A stretch of DNA of 64,000 bases from Acidobacteria bacterium 28-1 (GCA_002050365.1 MWYZ01000076.1:1-64000), one strand, 5' to 3'. Shown: positions 15,875 to 24,734, counted from the stretch's first letter. Notes: a model not told the origin generated them from the sequence alone. Translations and numbers: made by a program.

Positions 15875-17944
15875 TTAGTTAATAAATTCCTGCTTTTTCT
15901 CTTCAATCAAAATCGGCGCATCGAATTCCGGCGCGCCTTCTTCCAAACTCCAAACCTCAAACAGCGCAGGCGGGCATTCCGTTATAAAACGCGAAGGTTT
16001 TTGCAGAACAGTTTGGCGGTTGTAATCAACAATAATCAGCGGATAAGTCAGGTAAAGTTCGTCTTGCGCTCTGGTAATTGCGACATACCAGAGACGACGT
16101 TCTTCCTCTTCGCTGTCAATTTCTTTTAATGAGCGCGGGCTTGGAAATTTGCCTTCCGCCGCCCAAATCAGAAAGACGGCTTTCCATTCCAAACCTTTCG
16201 CTTGGTGAACGCTCGTTAAAGTTAAAAGTTCGTCTTCTTCGCCGCCCGACACGACATCTTCGCCGATAATACCCGTCGGCTCTTTGAAGCGTTCAGTCGA
16301 AAGAAGCGCGAGTTCCGAAAGAAAATCTTCGGTCGAATCATAACGCGCGGCATACATTGCTAAACCTTTCAAATCTTCAAGACGCGCTTCGGCGTTTTCG
16401 TAATTTTCGAGCAGATGTTGCTCATAGCCGTTAGTTAAAATCAACTCAATTTGTTTGGCGGGACGATTGCGGTTTTCGTCGGTCGTTATCTTTTCCAGTA
16501 ATTCGACGAAGTTTTGCCAGTTCTGTTTGCCGCGCGGCTGGTATTTAAAATCTTCTTTTTTAACGAGCGCAAACGGATTTTCGTCGTAAGCCAAACTTTC
16601 ATAAATTTTATTTGCCGTCGAATTGCCGACGCTCGGAATCATTTTCAAAATTCGTTTCCAGGCGAGTTCGTCGCGCGGATTACAGATAATTCGCAAATAG
16701 GAAATTACGTCTTTGATGTGCGCCTGCTCGAAAAACCGCACGCCTGATTGGACGCGATACGGAATGTTGCGGCGCGTTAATTCAAGCTGCAATTCAATCG
16801 AATGATAATGCGAGCGATAGAGAACGGCAATTTCTTCGAGGCTTGTTCCTTCGTCTCTTAATTCTAAAATCCGCGACGCGACGAACGCCGATTGTTGCTC
16901 GACATCCGAACATGGCACGAGCGCGGGTTTGAAATCTTTCGTTTTTTTTATCGCTTCGAGAGTTTTCGGAAATTGTTTTCGATTATTCGCAATCGAAACA
17001 TTTGCTAATCCTAAAATTTCGGGCGTGCTTCGGTAATTTAATTCGAGTTTGTAAGTTTCCGCCTGAGGATAGCGTTTCGGAAATTCGTAAATGTTCGTAA
17101 ATTCCGCGCCGCGCCACGCGAAAATTGATTGCGCGTCGTCGCCGACGACCATCACGTTTTTATGTCGGACGGCGAGCAGGTCAATCAATTCGGCTTGAAG
17201 TTTGTTGGTGTCTTGATATTCGTCAACGAGAATGTGTTGAAACTGTTCGGCGTATAAATCGGCGATTTCCTTTTTTTCAATCAAAAGGCGTTTCCAATTA
17301 AGCAGTAAATCGTCGTAATCCATCACGTTGCGCGACCGTTTACGCTCCATATAAACAAAATCAACGCGCTTGATTTGCTGGGCGAGCATTTCAAAATACG
17401 GATATTTGCGAACGATAACATCTTCGATTGGCTGGTCGGTGTTGTTGGCATAGGAAATTATATTTTGAACGACTTCGGCTTTTGGAAAGCGTTTCGCTTT
17501 TGTATCAATCGCGGCTTCTTCGATGCAGACATTGATAAAATCACGCGCGTCTTCCGCGTCTAAAATTGAATAATTGGAATCGAAACCGATTGAAACAGCG
17601 TGTCGTCTGAGAATTAAATTGGCGATTCGGTGAAATGTTCCGCCCCAAATTTTGTGGACGTTTTGGCTTCCCGTCAGCATCTCGACGCGCTTGAGCATTT
17701 CACGCGCGGCGCGATTCGTAAATGTGGCAAGTAAAATTCTCTGCGGCGAAACGCCTTGTTCGATGAGATAAGCGACGCGGTAAGTTATCGTGCGCGTTTT
17801 GCCCGTTCCCGCGCCCGCGATAACCAAAGTTGCATTCGGTTTTGCCGTCACGACGCGGAATTGTTGTTCGTTGAGTTCGCTCGCGTAGCGCGTTAGGCGT
17901 TCGGGCAGAGAATTTTCAGCTCGTTTGATAACGTATTTTTTCAT
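15875..17944 (-). CDS. UvrD/PcrA-type superfamily 1 DNA helicase
   Basis: 689 residues. Q-motif region LNEQQFRVV (~24-32), Walker A AGAGTGKTRT (~43-52), Walker B-type ILVDEYQDTNKLQAEL, motif III VVGDDAQSIFAWRGA, motif IV-type LELNYRST, a VLYRSHYHS segment, motif V LTSVHQAKGLEWKAVF and motif VI EEERRLWYVAITRAQDELYL. It is an ATP-driven 3'-5' helicase for DNA repair. It converges with the broken OLD-type gene (gap 48 bp). Gabija-type defence pairs an OLD-like nuclease with a UvrD-like helicase, but on one strand; this one looks like a chromosomal repair helicase. Confidence 0.93.
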   Translation of the reverse strand: MKKYVIKRAENSLPERLTRYASELNEQQFRVVTAKPNATLVIAGAGTGKTRTITYRVAYLIEQGVSPQRILLATFTNRAAREMLKRVEMLTGSQNVHKIWGGTFHRIANLILRRHAVSIGFDSNYSILDAEDARDFINVCIEEAAIDTKAKRFPKAEVVQNIISYANNTDQPIEDVIVRKYPYFEMLAQQIKRVDFVYMERKRSRNVMDYDDLLLNWKRLLIEKKEIADLYAEQFQHILVDEYQDTNKLQAELIDLLAVRHKNVMVVGDDAQSIFAWRGAEFTNIYEFPKRYPQAETYKLELNYRSTPEILGLANVSIANNRKQFPKTLEAIKKTKDFKPALVPCSDVEQQSAFVASRILELRDEGTSLEEIAVLYRSHYHSIELQLELTRRNIPYRVQSGVRFFEQAHIKDVISYLRIICNPRDELAWKRILKMIPSVGNSTANKIYESLAYDENPFALVKKEDFKYQPRGKQNWQNFVELLEKITTDENRNRPAKQIELILTNGYEQHLLENYENAEARLEDLKGLAMYAARYDSTEDFLSELALLSTERFKEPTGIIGEDVVSGGEEDELLTLTSVHQAKGLEWKAVFLIWAAEGKFPSPRSLKEIDSEEEERRLWYVAITRAQDELYLTYPLIIVDYNRQTVLQKPSRFITECPPALFEVWSLEEGAPEFDAPILIEEKKQEFIN

Positions 17945-18022
17945 CTGAATTTAATCACAGATTAACACGAGATGAATACGGATAAAAATTCTCTGTCCGA
18001 AGAACAAATTGAGCAATCAAAT

Positions 18023-18907
18023 TTAGCTGCTCTCGCTTGCCGAAAGTTCTTTATTGTCTTTTGTCCAAATGGCAAAAAGTCTTTTTCTGTTTTCGATTTT
18101 CGTTTCGATATTCGGAATTTTCAAAACTAATTGCTCCAAATTAATAAGATATTCAGGCTCGTTGAAAAGCCCGCGAATCTCCGCTAAAAACGGCTGAACT
18201 TTGGCGTAAACAAATATATGTTCGCTGTTCGCATCGAGAAACATCTTTTCGTCTATCGCGCCGTTGAGGACGAACGATGCCGCCATATCCCAATAGGAAG
18301 TAACCGTGCGGAAACTCGCGCTCGCCTGTTCGCCGCCGCGATATAGACCGATAATATCCATCGCGCTTTTGGGTGCGAATTCCGAGAAAAACCAAGCCCT
18401 TGCCGCCCGCATTTTTTCGTCGCGGCGTAGTTCGTAAAGTTTCAAAATCGCCGTCGTTGATTCTTGATTTTTAACATTTGTATTAGTCGGCGAAGGGATG
18501 TCGGCGCTTTTATCATCCAAAACCGCCGCTACGAGTTCAGTATCAAAATATTCGGTAATCTCTTTTACCTTGCCCTCAACAACACGGAAAATATAACAAT
18601 ATGTGTTGTTGTAAGGCATTCCCGACTTGGTGTTAACATGTCCTTTGCATTCAACCACGACAAAATCGTCTTCCGCAATAAAGCGATGTGCGACGCTTGT
18701 ATATTGATCCGCAAAATTGGCAAAAAGCGGACTCAATAACTCTGTGCGAACGGATTCTAAGCCGTCGTATGTTCTCGACCATTTGGTCGAGCCGGTCAGC
18801 GTCCAGCGCACATCGTCAGCCAAACTTTCGACAAATGGCTGGGTATTGCCTTTCGACATTTCCGAAAAAATCTCTTGTAGTAATTGTTTGTTTTCGCTTG
18901 AACTCAT
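18023..18907 (-). CDS. SnoaL-like (NTF2-fold) domain fused to an unidentified helical domain
   Basis: 294 residues, AAGGAG 10 bases before ATG 18907. Residues ~1-135 have the SnoaL/ketosteroid-isomerase pattern: ADDVRWTLTGSTKWSRTYDG, then HRFIAEDDFVVVECKG and YNNTYCYIFRVVEGKVKEITEYFDT. Residues ~150-294 are a helical domain (LRRDEKMRAARAWFF..., SYWDMAASFVLNGAIDE) similar in character to DUF4760-like proteins. The ligand or reaction is unknown. The fusion is unusual, since SnoaL proteins are normally ~130 residues alone. Confidence 0.7.
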   Translation of the reverse strand: MSSSENKQLLQEIFSEMSKGNTQPFVESLADDVRWTLTGSTKWSRTYDGLESVRTELLSPLFANFADQYTSVAHRFIAEDDFVVVECKGHVNTKSGMPYNNTYCYIFRVVEGKVKEITEYFDTELVAAVLDDKSADIPSPTNTNVKNQESTTAILKLYELRRDEKMRAARAWFFSEFAPKSAMDIIGLYRGGEQASASFRTVTSYWDMAASFVLNGAIDEKMFLDANSEHIFVYAKVQPFLAEIRGLFNEPEYLINLEQLVLKIPNIETKIENRKRLFAIWTKDNKELSASESS

Positions 18908-18945
18908 AAAAAATGTCTCCTTGTAAATCTGTGATTTTAATTTTT

Positions 18946-19644
18946 CTAAAATTGACTAAATTCGAGTTTCGCCAGTAAATCCCGATTAGAATTTCGCCCT
19001 AATTGTTTGCAGAATTCCAAATTATTTCTCGCTAAGATTGATTTTCTATTCGATACAACCCAAGCTGTTTTAAATTCACTTTCGGCTGAATCAAATTCGT
19101 GACGAAGCGCGAAGATCACGCCGAGATTGTTATGCGCGTCCGCCGCGCCGATGCTTTTGAATTTAATGGCGTTGCGGAAGGCTTTTTCTGCTGACTCGAA
19201 ATCTTTTTCTTCGAGCAGAACCAATCCTAAATCAAACCACGCTTCGCCGTCCTTTTTTTTGAGATTAACGGCTTCACGAAAAGCGTCTGTGGCTTTTCGC
19301 CAATTTTTTAATTCACTCTGCGCCATTCCGAGCGCATAAAACGCTTTTTGGTAACTTCGACGGCTCAGTTTAATTGCTTCGGTAAATTCTTCGGCGGCTT
19401 CGGCGGTTTGTTTCAAATTATAAAGACAAACGCCGATGTTAAAATGAATTTTGGCAAGAAAGTCATCTGTGACCGTTTCAACTTTCGCCAGCAAAATTGT
19501 TTTTCGATAGTTTTCGATGGCATTTTCGTAGTTCCCTGCTCGCGCCGCTTGCGTGCCTTCGTCGAATATCTGATTGACAAGCGGCGTTTGCGCCGAAACG
19601 GAAACCGCAAAAACGACGGTTAGAAATAACGATAAAATTCGCAT
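18946..19644 (-). CDS. Exported TPR-repeat protein
   Basis: 232 residues. The signal peptide is MRILSLFLTVVFAVSVSAQT. About five tetratricopeptide repeats follow (ENAIENYRKTI, AEAAEEFTEAIKLSRRSYQK, WRKATDAFREAVNLKKKDG, FESAEKAFRNAIKF, FDSAESEFKTAW). A GGAG lies 11 bases before the start. It is probably a periplasmic or outer-membrane-associated scaffold; partners unknown. Confidence 0.8.
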   Translation of the reverse strand: MRILSLFLTVVFAVSVSAQTPLVNQIFDEGTQAARAGNYENAIENYRKTILLAKVETVTDDFLAKIHFNIGVCLYNLKQTAEAAEEFTEAIKLSRRSYQKAFYALGMAQSELKNWRKATDAFREAVNLKKKDGEAWFDLGLVLLEEKDFESAEKAFRNAIKFKSIGAADAHNNLGVIFALRHEFDSAESEFKTAWVVSNRKSILARNNLEFCKQLGRNSNRDLLAKLEFSQF

Positions 19645-19754
19645 AATCCTAAAATCTCCTTAGACTTTTTCGAGTCTGAAATTATTTTAGATAATGCGAT
19701 TGAAAATAATCTTTCGGCTGGTTGCGCTTTGTTTTCTGAAATTGCTCAAAGAAG

Positions 19755-19846
19755 CAGAAAAGTGAAAAAGCGAAAAAGGGTAAAAGTGAAAAAGTAAATG
19801 GATCTTCTCGATAGCAAACTTTTTCACATTTTCACATTTTCACTTT
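19755..19846. repeat. Intergenic inverted simple repeat
   Basis: Purine-rich AAAGTGAAAAAG units at 19758-19796 are mirrored by CTTTTTCACATTTTCAC units at 19818-19846, able to pair into a long imperfect stem just after the AraC gene. It may act as a terminator. Confidence 0.55.
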
Positions 19847-20716
19847 TCAAGCGAGTTTGAGTTCGCGCCAAGTTCTCGGCGTGAGCTTTGTAAATTTGCG
19901 GAAAAGCGTTGTGAAATGACTTTGATTCTTAAAACCCGTCCGCAAACTTATTTCGACAATCGGCAAATCGTCTTTTGCTAATAATTCCTTGGCGCGTTCG
20001 ATGCGTTGCTGCATTAAATATTGTTGCGGCGTAGATCCTGTAGATTTTCTGAAAGCGCGGGCAAAATGATATTGGCTCAAATCAGCAGCGGCGGCGATTT
20101 CCGCCAAACTCAAATCTTCTTCAAGGTTCTCTACGATAAATTCTTTAGCGCGGCGCAATTTATAGCCCGAAAGCCCGCCGCTCAGATTTTCCGCCGAAGA
20201 ATTCGCCGTGCTGTAATTTTTAAGCAGATGAAGAACAAAAGTCTGCGTGAGCGATTCGATGTAAAGTTTTCCCGACGGATTTTCCGCACCTGCTTCGGCA
20301 AGCAAAGCCAGCCCGATTTGTTGAATCAGTAAATCTTTGTCTTTATAAACTTCGATTAATTCAAATTTGGAAGCGAAACGATTTTCAATTGCCGTTTGGA
20401 CGACGAAATCCGGGTCGAGCAAAATTCCCATATTGTCCAAAGTGTCATCCCAAAATGCGCTGACCGGTTGTCCCGCCGGCGTGAGACAAAGATTCTCTGC
20501 GCCGGCTTTTGTTATAACACGCTTGCCGCTTGCCGAACTTTTTACCGTCGTCAACTTGCCGCTGATAGTAATATTAATCTCGTGAAAAGCGGGCGTGTGT
20601 TCGAGCATTCTGCCCGGCAGAACACGCGCCCGATGAACTTTTACGCCTGTCCATTCGGCTTGTTGACGAAATAAATATGGCGTTTGATTCGTATTCGTTT
20701 TCCAGTTGATTTGCAT
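19847..20716 (-). CDS. AraC-family transcriptional regulator
   Basis: 289 residues. The C-terminal ~100 residues contain the two AraC helix-turn-helices: LSLAEIAAAADLSQYHFARA with FRKSTGSTPQQYLMQQRIERA, then LPIVEISLRTGFKNQSHFTT with FRKFTKLTPRTW. The N-terminal half is a probable cupin-type sensing domain (AEWTGVKVHRARVLPGRMLEHTPAFHEINI). The effector is unknown. A perfect 10-bp inverted repeat lies immediately upstream of the start and is a natural candidate for autoregulation. Confidence 0.9.
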   Translation of the reverse strand: MQINWKTNTNQTPYLFRQQAEWTGVKVHRARVLPGRMLEHTPAFHEINITISGKLTTVKSSASGKRVITKAGAENLCLTPAGQPVSAFWDDTLDNMGILLDPDFVVQTAIENRFASKFELIEVYKDKDLLIQQIGLALLAEAGAENPSGKLYIESLTQTFVLHLLKNYSTANSSAENLSGGLSGYKLRRAKEFIVENLEEDLSLAEIAAAADLSQYHFARAFRKSTGSTPQQYLMQQRIERAKELLAKDDLPIVEISLRTGFKNQSHFTTLFRKFTKLTPRTWRELKLA

Positions 20717-20721
20717 ACGCT

Positions 20722-20748
20722 ATTTTGTAACGCAGACAGTTACAAAAT
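20722..20748. promoter_or_regulatory. Perfect inverted repeat, possible operator of the AraC gene
   Basis: ATTTTGTAAC (20722-20731), 7-bp spacer, GTTACAAAAT (20739-20748). It begins 6 bp upstream of the AraC gene start, where a repressor would block transcription. Confidence 0.45.
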
Positions 20749-20750
20749 GC

Positions 20751-21080
20751 AAGTTTGTTTGGGGACAAAACCACACGGACGAAAATCGCACCAACGCTTT
20801 TTTGTTTGAAACCAATTATCAATTTCAGAAAAACACGATTTTCGGCAGACTGGAACAAGTTCAAAAGAGCGGACACGAACTCGTTCTCGACCACGACGAT
20901 GAACATAAAGTTTTTCAAGTCGGCGCGTATTCGCTCGGGTATGTGCGCGATTTAGTCAAAGACAAAGGAATTTATGTCGGGCTGGGCGGGCGAGCGACTC
21001 TTAATCGCAATTCACCCGGCTTGATTTCATATTATGGCGGACAGAATCACGGCAGTTTCCGAATCTTTTTGCGCTTGTAA
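20751..21080 (+). pseudogene. C-terminal remnant of an outer-membrane beta-barrel-type protein
   Basis: About 110 residues with alternating beta strands: FVWGQNH, NAFLFETNYQF, NTIFGRLEQVQK, VGAYSLGYVRDL, GIYVGLGGRATLN, GSFRIFLRL-stop. The last strand ends in an aromatic/hydrophobic pattern typical of barrels. No start codon with a ribosome-binding site exists, and the frame runs back into the AraC start region, so the 5' part is gone. I recognise the pattern as the tail of larger acidobacterial porin-like proteins, from memory only. Confidence 0.6.
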
Positions 21081-21196
21081 ACATCGCGGATGAATCGTTA
21101 AAATTCATTTGTGAAGAGACAACCCAACGAATGAAATGTTACAATTATTACACAAATTTTGTTTGCAATTATTTATTAAAAGAAGGTAAAAAAATT

Positions 21197-21502
21197 ATGA
21201 AACTTCCCGGTGGATTCGATATGAATTCGATGATGAAGCAAGCCCAGAAAATGCAGGAGCAGATGGGCAAAGAAATGAAGGAAATGAAGGTTGACGCGTC
21301 AGCCGGCGGCGGCGCGGTAACGGTGAAGATGCGCGGCGATTTTGAAGTTTTAGAACTCGTTATTTCGCCCGACCTCGTAAAAGACGGCGATGTCGAAATG
21401 ATTCAGGATTTGACGCTTGCCGCCATCAACGAAGCGCGTCGAAAAGTCGAAGAATCTTTAAAAGGTCGGCTCGGCGGAATGCTGCCGCCAGGACTTATGT
21501 AA
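21197..21502 (+). CDS. ybaB: YbaB/EbfC-family nucleoid-associated protein
   Basis: 101 residues from ATG 21197 (GAAGG 8-13 bases upstream), the start that matches the family. The core GGGAVTVKMRGDFEVLELVISPDLV and the C-terminal AAINEARRKVEESLKGRLGGM are typical. N-terminal Met/Gln-rich helix. It binds DNA as a dimer. It is followed by recR, the usual pairing. Confidence 0.95.
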   Translation: MKLPGGFDMNSMMKQAQKMQEQMGKEMKEMKVDASAGGGAVTVKMRGDFEVLELVISPDLVKDGDVEMIQDLTLAAINEARRKVEESLKGRLGGMLPPGLM

Positions 21503-21577
21503 TGGTAAATGGTTAGTGGTAAATGGTAAATAGTTTTTCTTCCATTTACCATTTACCATTTACCATTTACCATTATT
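21503..21577. repeat. Palindromic simple repeat between ybaB and recR
   Basis: ATGGTAAATGG-type units at 21502-21530 are mirrored by CCATTTACCATTTACC units at 21541-21573. It forms a long hairpin directly before the recR start. Confidence 0.7.
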
Positions 21578-22192
21578 ATGCTCGAATACTCAGAACCTGT
21601 CGCTAAACTGATTGACGAATTCAAACGCTTGCCCGGCATCGGACACAAAAGCGCACAACGCCTCGCGTTTAATATTCTGCGACGTTCCGAAGAAGAGGTT
21701 ACGCGCTTTGTCGAGGCGTTGCAAGAAGTCAAACAAAAAATCGTTTTCTGCTCGGTGTGCAACAATCTAACGGACGTTAATCCGTGTATGTTTTGCTCTT
21801 CGACGACCCGCGACCGTTCGATGATTTGCGTGGTTGAAGAACCGTATAATCTTGTTTCAGTTGAAAAAACACGCTCGTTCAAAGGCTTGTATCATATTTT
21901 GCACGGTTCATTATCGCCGATTCGCGGCGTTGGTCCCGATGAATTAATGCTTGCCAATCTTTTACCGCGCCTTATACCGGAAAATAATGATGGCGTAGAA
22001 GTGCGCGAAATAATTGTCGCTACCAATCCAACAACCGAAGGCGAAGCGACGGCAAATTATATCGCACGGCTGCTGAAACCGCTCGGCGTGCGCGTAACCA
22101 GAATTGCAATGGGAATGCCCGTTGGAAGCGATTTGGAATTTGTTGACGAAGTTACGATGGATAAGGCTTTAACGAATCGACACGAAATTTAA
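21578..22192 (+). CDS. recR: Recombination mediator RecR
   Basis: 204 residues. N-terminal helix-hairpin-helix [17 protein letters not shown], four-Cys zinc finger [16 protein letters not shown] (~53-69), TOPRIM core [16 protein letters not shown] and [19 protein letters not shown]. It loads RecA onto gapped DNA together with RecF/RecO. Length is standard (~200). Confidence 0.97.
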   Translation: MLEYSEPVAKLIDEFKRLPGIGHKSAQRLAFNILRRSEEEVTRFVEALQEVKQKIVFCSVCNNLTDVNPCMFCSSTTRDRSMICVVEEPYNLVSVEKTRSFKGLYHILHGSLSPIRGVGPDELMLANLLPRLIPENNDGVEVREIIVATNPTTEGEATANYIARLLKPLGVRVTRIAMGMPVGSDLEFVDEVTMDKALTNRHEI

Positions 22193-22265
22193 ATAAGAAG
22201 CGAGAGATGAGAAATGATAATTTAGGATTTAATTGCTAAAATTCTCACTTTTTAATTCTCACTTT

Positions 22266-22388
22266 TCAGTTCGCAGTCTTCCGCCCAAAATTGTCATTGG
22301 AATCAGCAAAATCCAAAACGCGAGATTCAATCCAAAGAATTGACCAGACGACAAAACCAACAATAACTCCTAAAACTATTCTCAACAT
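22266..22388 (-). CDS. Possible 40-residue membrane protein
   Basis: ATG 22388 is preceded by GAGGAG at a 7-base spacing. The N-terminus MLRIVLGVIVGFVVWSILW is a clean membrane segment, but the tail (IESRVLDFADSNDNFGRKTAN) is polar. The same DNA in the neighbouring frame reads FGLNLAFWILLIPMTILGG, another membrane-like segment, so a frameshift in a two-helix protein is plausible. Confidence 0.45.
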   Translation of the reverse strand: MLRIVLGVIVGFVVWSILWIESRVLDFADSNDNFGRKTAN

Positions 22389-22420
22389 AATGTTTCTCCT
22401 CAATTATTTTGTCTTTGCCT

Positions 22421-22462
22421 AAAACAAAAGGAGAAAGTCCGCCTGCTCGGAACTTTCCCCTT
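22421..22462 (-). terminator. Terminator after the RecA-fold ATPase gene
   Basis: Arms 22428-22441 and 22448-22462 pair with two mismatches. On the minus strand it is followed by TTTTGTTTT. It is 35 bp after the stop of the gene at 22497. Confidence 0.65.
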
Positions 22463-22496
22463 GTTATTTTTCGCCTTTTGCCCGAGTAGCGAAAAT

Positions 22497-23531
22497 TTAC
22501 GCGGTTCTGGCGCGTTTGATATTTCTGACTTCCGCTGACGGCTGTTCATTTGATTTGGCAATTCTCGCCGACATTCGCTGGTCTAAATCAGCGATTTGTT
22601 CAGCCGATAAATGATAGATGTTCGGCTGATTATGATAAACTTTCGCGCCCGTTACGATGTCCGCTTGTTTGAAACCGTTCTCTTCGGCTTTTTTAATCAA
22701 ATCGTCAATCGTCATCGTTTGCGGCGCAATCGAAATCGGCGTTTTGTCTTCGATAAATTCGGGAACTTCAGATTTTGCCGGTTTATCAAACGCGAGTTCC
22801 AAAGCCTGTTCGCCTTTCATATGTTCGAGAAAATCTTTGAAACCCATATTGCCCGTCATTTCAAATCCGACTTCAAAGGCGGGCGAATTCGATTTAACGA
22901 CTTGGAAAACTCTCGTGATTTCGCCGTCGCGTTCCTGCATAGAAACCTCAACCATTACGTCCACGAAATACTCTAACCCCGAAGCTGTCATCGGCAGAAC
23001 GCGCCCGATTTCGTTGTCTTCTTTTGCTTCTTTACCTTTGGCAGGAATTTGGTCGGCAATGACGACGCATTTTCCGCTTTCAATGCAAAGTTTTCGCAGA
23101 ACATTTTGCAAAATCATTTGGTCGGCAGCCAGTTCTTCCGCGCTCGGCTGTGAGAGCGGGTCGCCGGTTTTTTCGCGCACGGCTTCGAGCATCTCAGAAT
23201 GCTTCGCGCTAAAATATGCCGCCCAACTGTCGAGTGCAAAGCATCCGTAATTTTGTTCCGTGCCTTCGCCGTTAATCGCCCATTCAATAAATTCTGGCAA
23301 TTCATCGGTTTGCTCAATTTCCAAAGCATCAAATGTTTGCCCGACTCCGCGCAGAAGCCGCGCCTTGCGTTCTGTATCGAAAATGCACAGTTTCCCCAGA
23401 CCAGCTTCCGACATCGAACCGATAAAATGACTTTTGCCAACGCCCGCACCGCCGCGAATCGCCATAATAAGGCGCTGTTGGCGCGGCATGCGGCTCAGTG
23501 GATTAACTTTTGGTTTGTTTGTAGATTTCAT
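22497..23531 (-). CDS. AAA_24 / Sak4-like RecA-fold ATPase
   Basis: 344 residues, AAGGAG 9 bases before ATG. Walker A GGAGVGKS (27-34), FDTERKARLL following, a Walker B-like strand YGCFALDSW, then CVVIADQIPAKGKEAKED. This is the order of phage-encoded AAA_24/Sak4-type ATPases, which have a RecA core and help anneal or exchange single strands. Residues ~265-344 form a separate helical tail (MTIDDLIKKAEENGFKQADI). No phage structural or replication genes surround it, so it looks like an orphan phage-derived gene with its own promoter region and terminator. Confidence 0.75.
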   Translation of the reverse strand: MKSTNKPKVNPLSRMPRQQRLIMAIRGGAGVGKSHFIGSMSEAGLGKLCIFDTERKARLLRGVGQTFDALEIEQTDELPEFIEWAINGEGTEQNYGCFALDSWAAYFSAKHSEMLEAVREKTGDPLSQPSAEELAADQMILQNVLRKLCIESGKCVVIADQIPAKGKEAKEDNEIGRVLPMTASGLEYFVDVMVEVSMQERDGEITRVFQVVKSNSPAFEVGFEMTGNMGFKDFLEHMKGEQALELAFDKPAKSEVPEFIEDKTPISIAPQTMTIDDLIKKAEENGFKQADIVTGAKVYHNQPNIYHLSAEQIADLDQRMSARIAKSNEQPSAEVRNIKRARTA

Positions 23532-23711
23532 TTTTGCTTTCTCCTTGCTTAAAATGTTTTCCTAATGTTTTCCCTTATTCTTAGTTTGTTAAATGCCTAC
23601 CGTCAAAGGCATTTTGTATCATTGATGAAACAAATTTAACACAAGTTGTTTTTTGTTTCAAGTGTGAAACACGATTTTTTCGAGAAATTTTATTTTCGTT
23701 TGGATTTAAAT

Positions 23712-23756
23712 AAAAAAAGCGACAACCCAAATAAATGACTTGTCGCTTTTTATTTA
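23712..23756 (-). terminator. Rho-independent terminator
   Basis: AAAAAGCGACAA / TTGTCGCTTTTT arms (about 23714-23725 and 23741-23752) with T tract on both strands. It lies downstream of the minus-strand gene ending at 23778. Confidence 0.8.
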
Positions 23757-23777
23757 GAGATATAAATTCAACTGAAT

Positions 23778-24734
23778 TTACGGATTAACGCTGAAAGTCG
23801 AATACATTTTGCCTGACGGCTGCACCACGTCTTTATCCTCAACCGTAACTAACAGCCCAAAATCTTTAAGCGCCGTTTCACCGCGGATTTCGGATTCTTG
23901 GCGTTTGCCGGCATTAATTACTTGTCCTATTTTCGTATATTCCTTAGCCGGTGAAACCGCCCAGAGAACATATCGTTTTTGTTTCGGAGCTAATTTCATA
24001 TCATCGAAACGCATTTTTATTTTCGTTACGCCTTCCTTGCTATTGTTAATGTATGCTTTCCCTTTTAAGCCTTGCAAATCGCCCGAAAACTTCACTCTGA
24101 TTTCCGTTTCGCCTTTTTCAAAACCGGAAATTCCGAGCAGCGGAACGTCGTAAGCCGAAGCAACGGTTTGCGTCGTTGCCACTTGTTTATCGTCGCCTGT
24201 CGGAACGGTCGCTTGATTGCCAACCACCGCGAAACCTTTTGGAACGGAACTGCGAAACACGACGGGCGTATCTCCGGCAACACTTGTCAAGCCTTCGGTC
24301 GGCGAAAGCACTAACATAAATTGATTAAGCGGAGTTTTGAAAGTTGCTTTTCCTATTCCTTTTTCGGTTGATACGGGTCCGAGATAGGTAACCGCGCCGG
24401 TCGGGTCAACCGTATAAGCATAATAATTAGTTGCCGTATCGCCAACGCCGCTCAAATCAAGATCAACCGTTGTTTCATTATCCATTCGCATAACGCGAGC
24501 CATACCTTTCGCACCGCTCATACTCGTCATTGGCGTAAGTTCGACAGTAACTTCTTTGCCGACCGGATATTCGATAACGGAATATGTGCCATCTGGATTC
24601 TGCACAATTTCCTTTTTCGTCGTAGTCTTAGTCGTTGTTGTTTTAGTGGTTGTATCTTGAGCAACAGCCGCGCCTGTTAAGGCAACGGACAGAATTAAAC
24701 TTCCACCAATTGTAAACAATGTTTTCTTAGTCAT
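23778..24734 (-). CDS. Secreted protein of unknown function
   Basis: 318 residues from ATG 24734, chosen because AGGAGG lies 4 bases upstream; a longer frame adds 19 residues before it. The signal peptide is MTKKTLFTIGGSLILSVALT-GAAVAQ. A Lys-Thr repeat (~27-42) follows, then a beta-rich body in which two similar halves (around ~75-170 and ~205-310) end in segments like FMLVLSPTEG and FGLLVTVED. The style resembles the extracytoplasmic part of RskA-type anti-sigma proteins, but there is no transmembrane or anti-sigma domain. Function unknown. Confidence 0.7.
   Translation of the reverse strand: MTKKTLFTIGGSLILSVALTGAAVAQDTTTKTTTTKTTTKKEIVQNPDGTYSVIEYPVGKEVTVELTPMTSMSGAKGMARVMRMDNETTVDLDLSGVGDTATNYYAYTVDPTGAVTYLGPVSTEKGIGKATFKTPLNQFMLVLSPTEGLTSVAGDTPVVFRSSVPKGFAVVGNQATVPTGDDKQVATTQTVASAYDVPLLGISGFEKGETEIRVKFSGDLQGLKGKAYINNSKEGVTKIKMRFDDMKLAPKQKRYVLWAVSPAKEYTKIGQVINAGKRQESEIRGETALKDFGLLVTVEDKDVVQPSGKMYSTFSVNP

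Noticed and set aside
13921-17944. A complete Gabija defence system
   Set aside because: The nuclease is frameshifted, the genes converge, and the helicase looks chromosomal; kept only as a low-ranked question.
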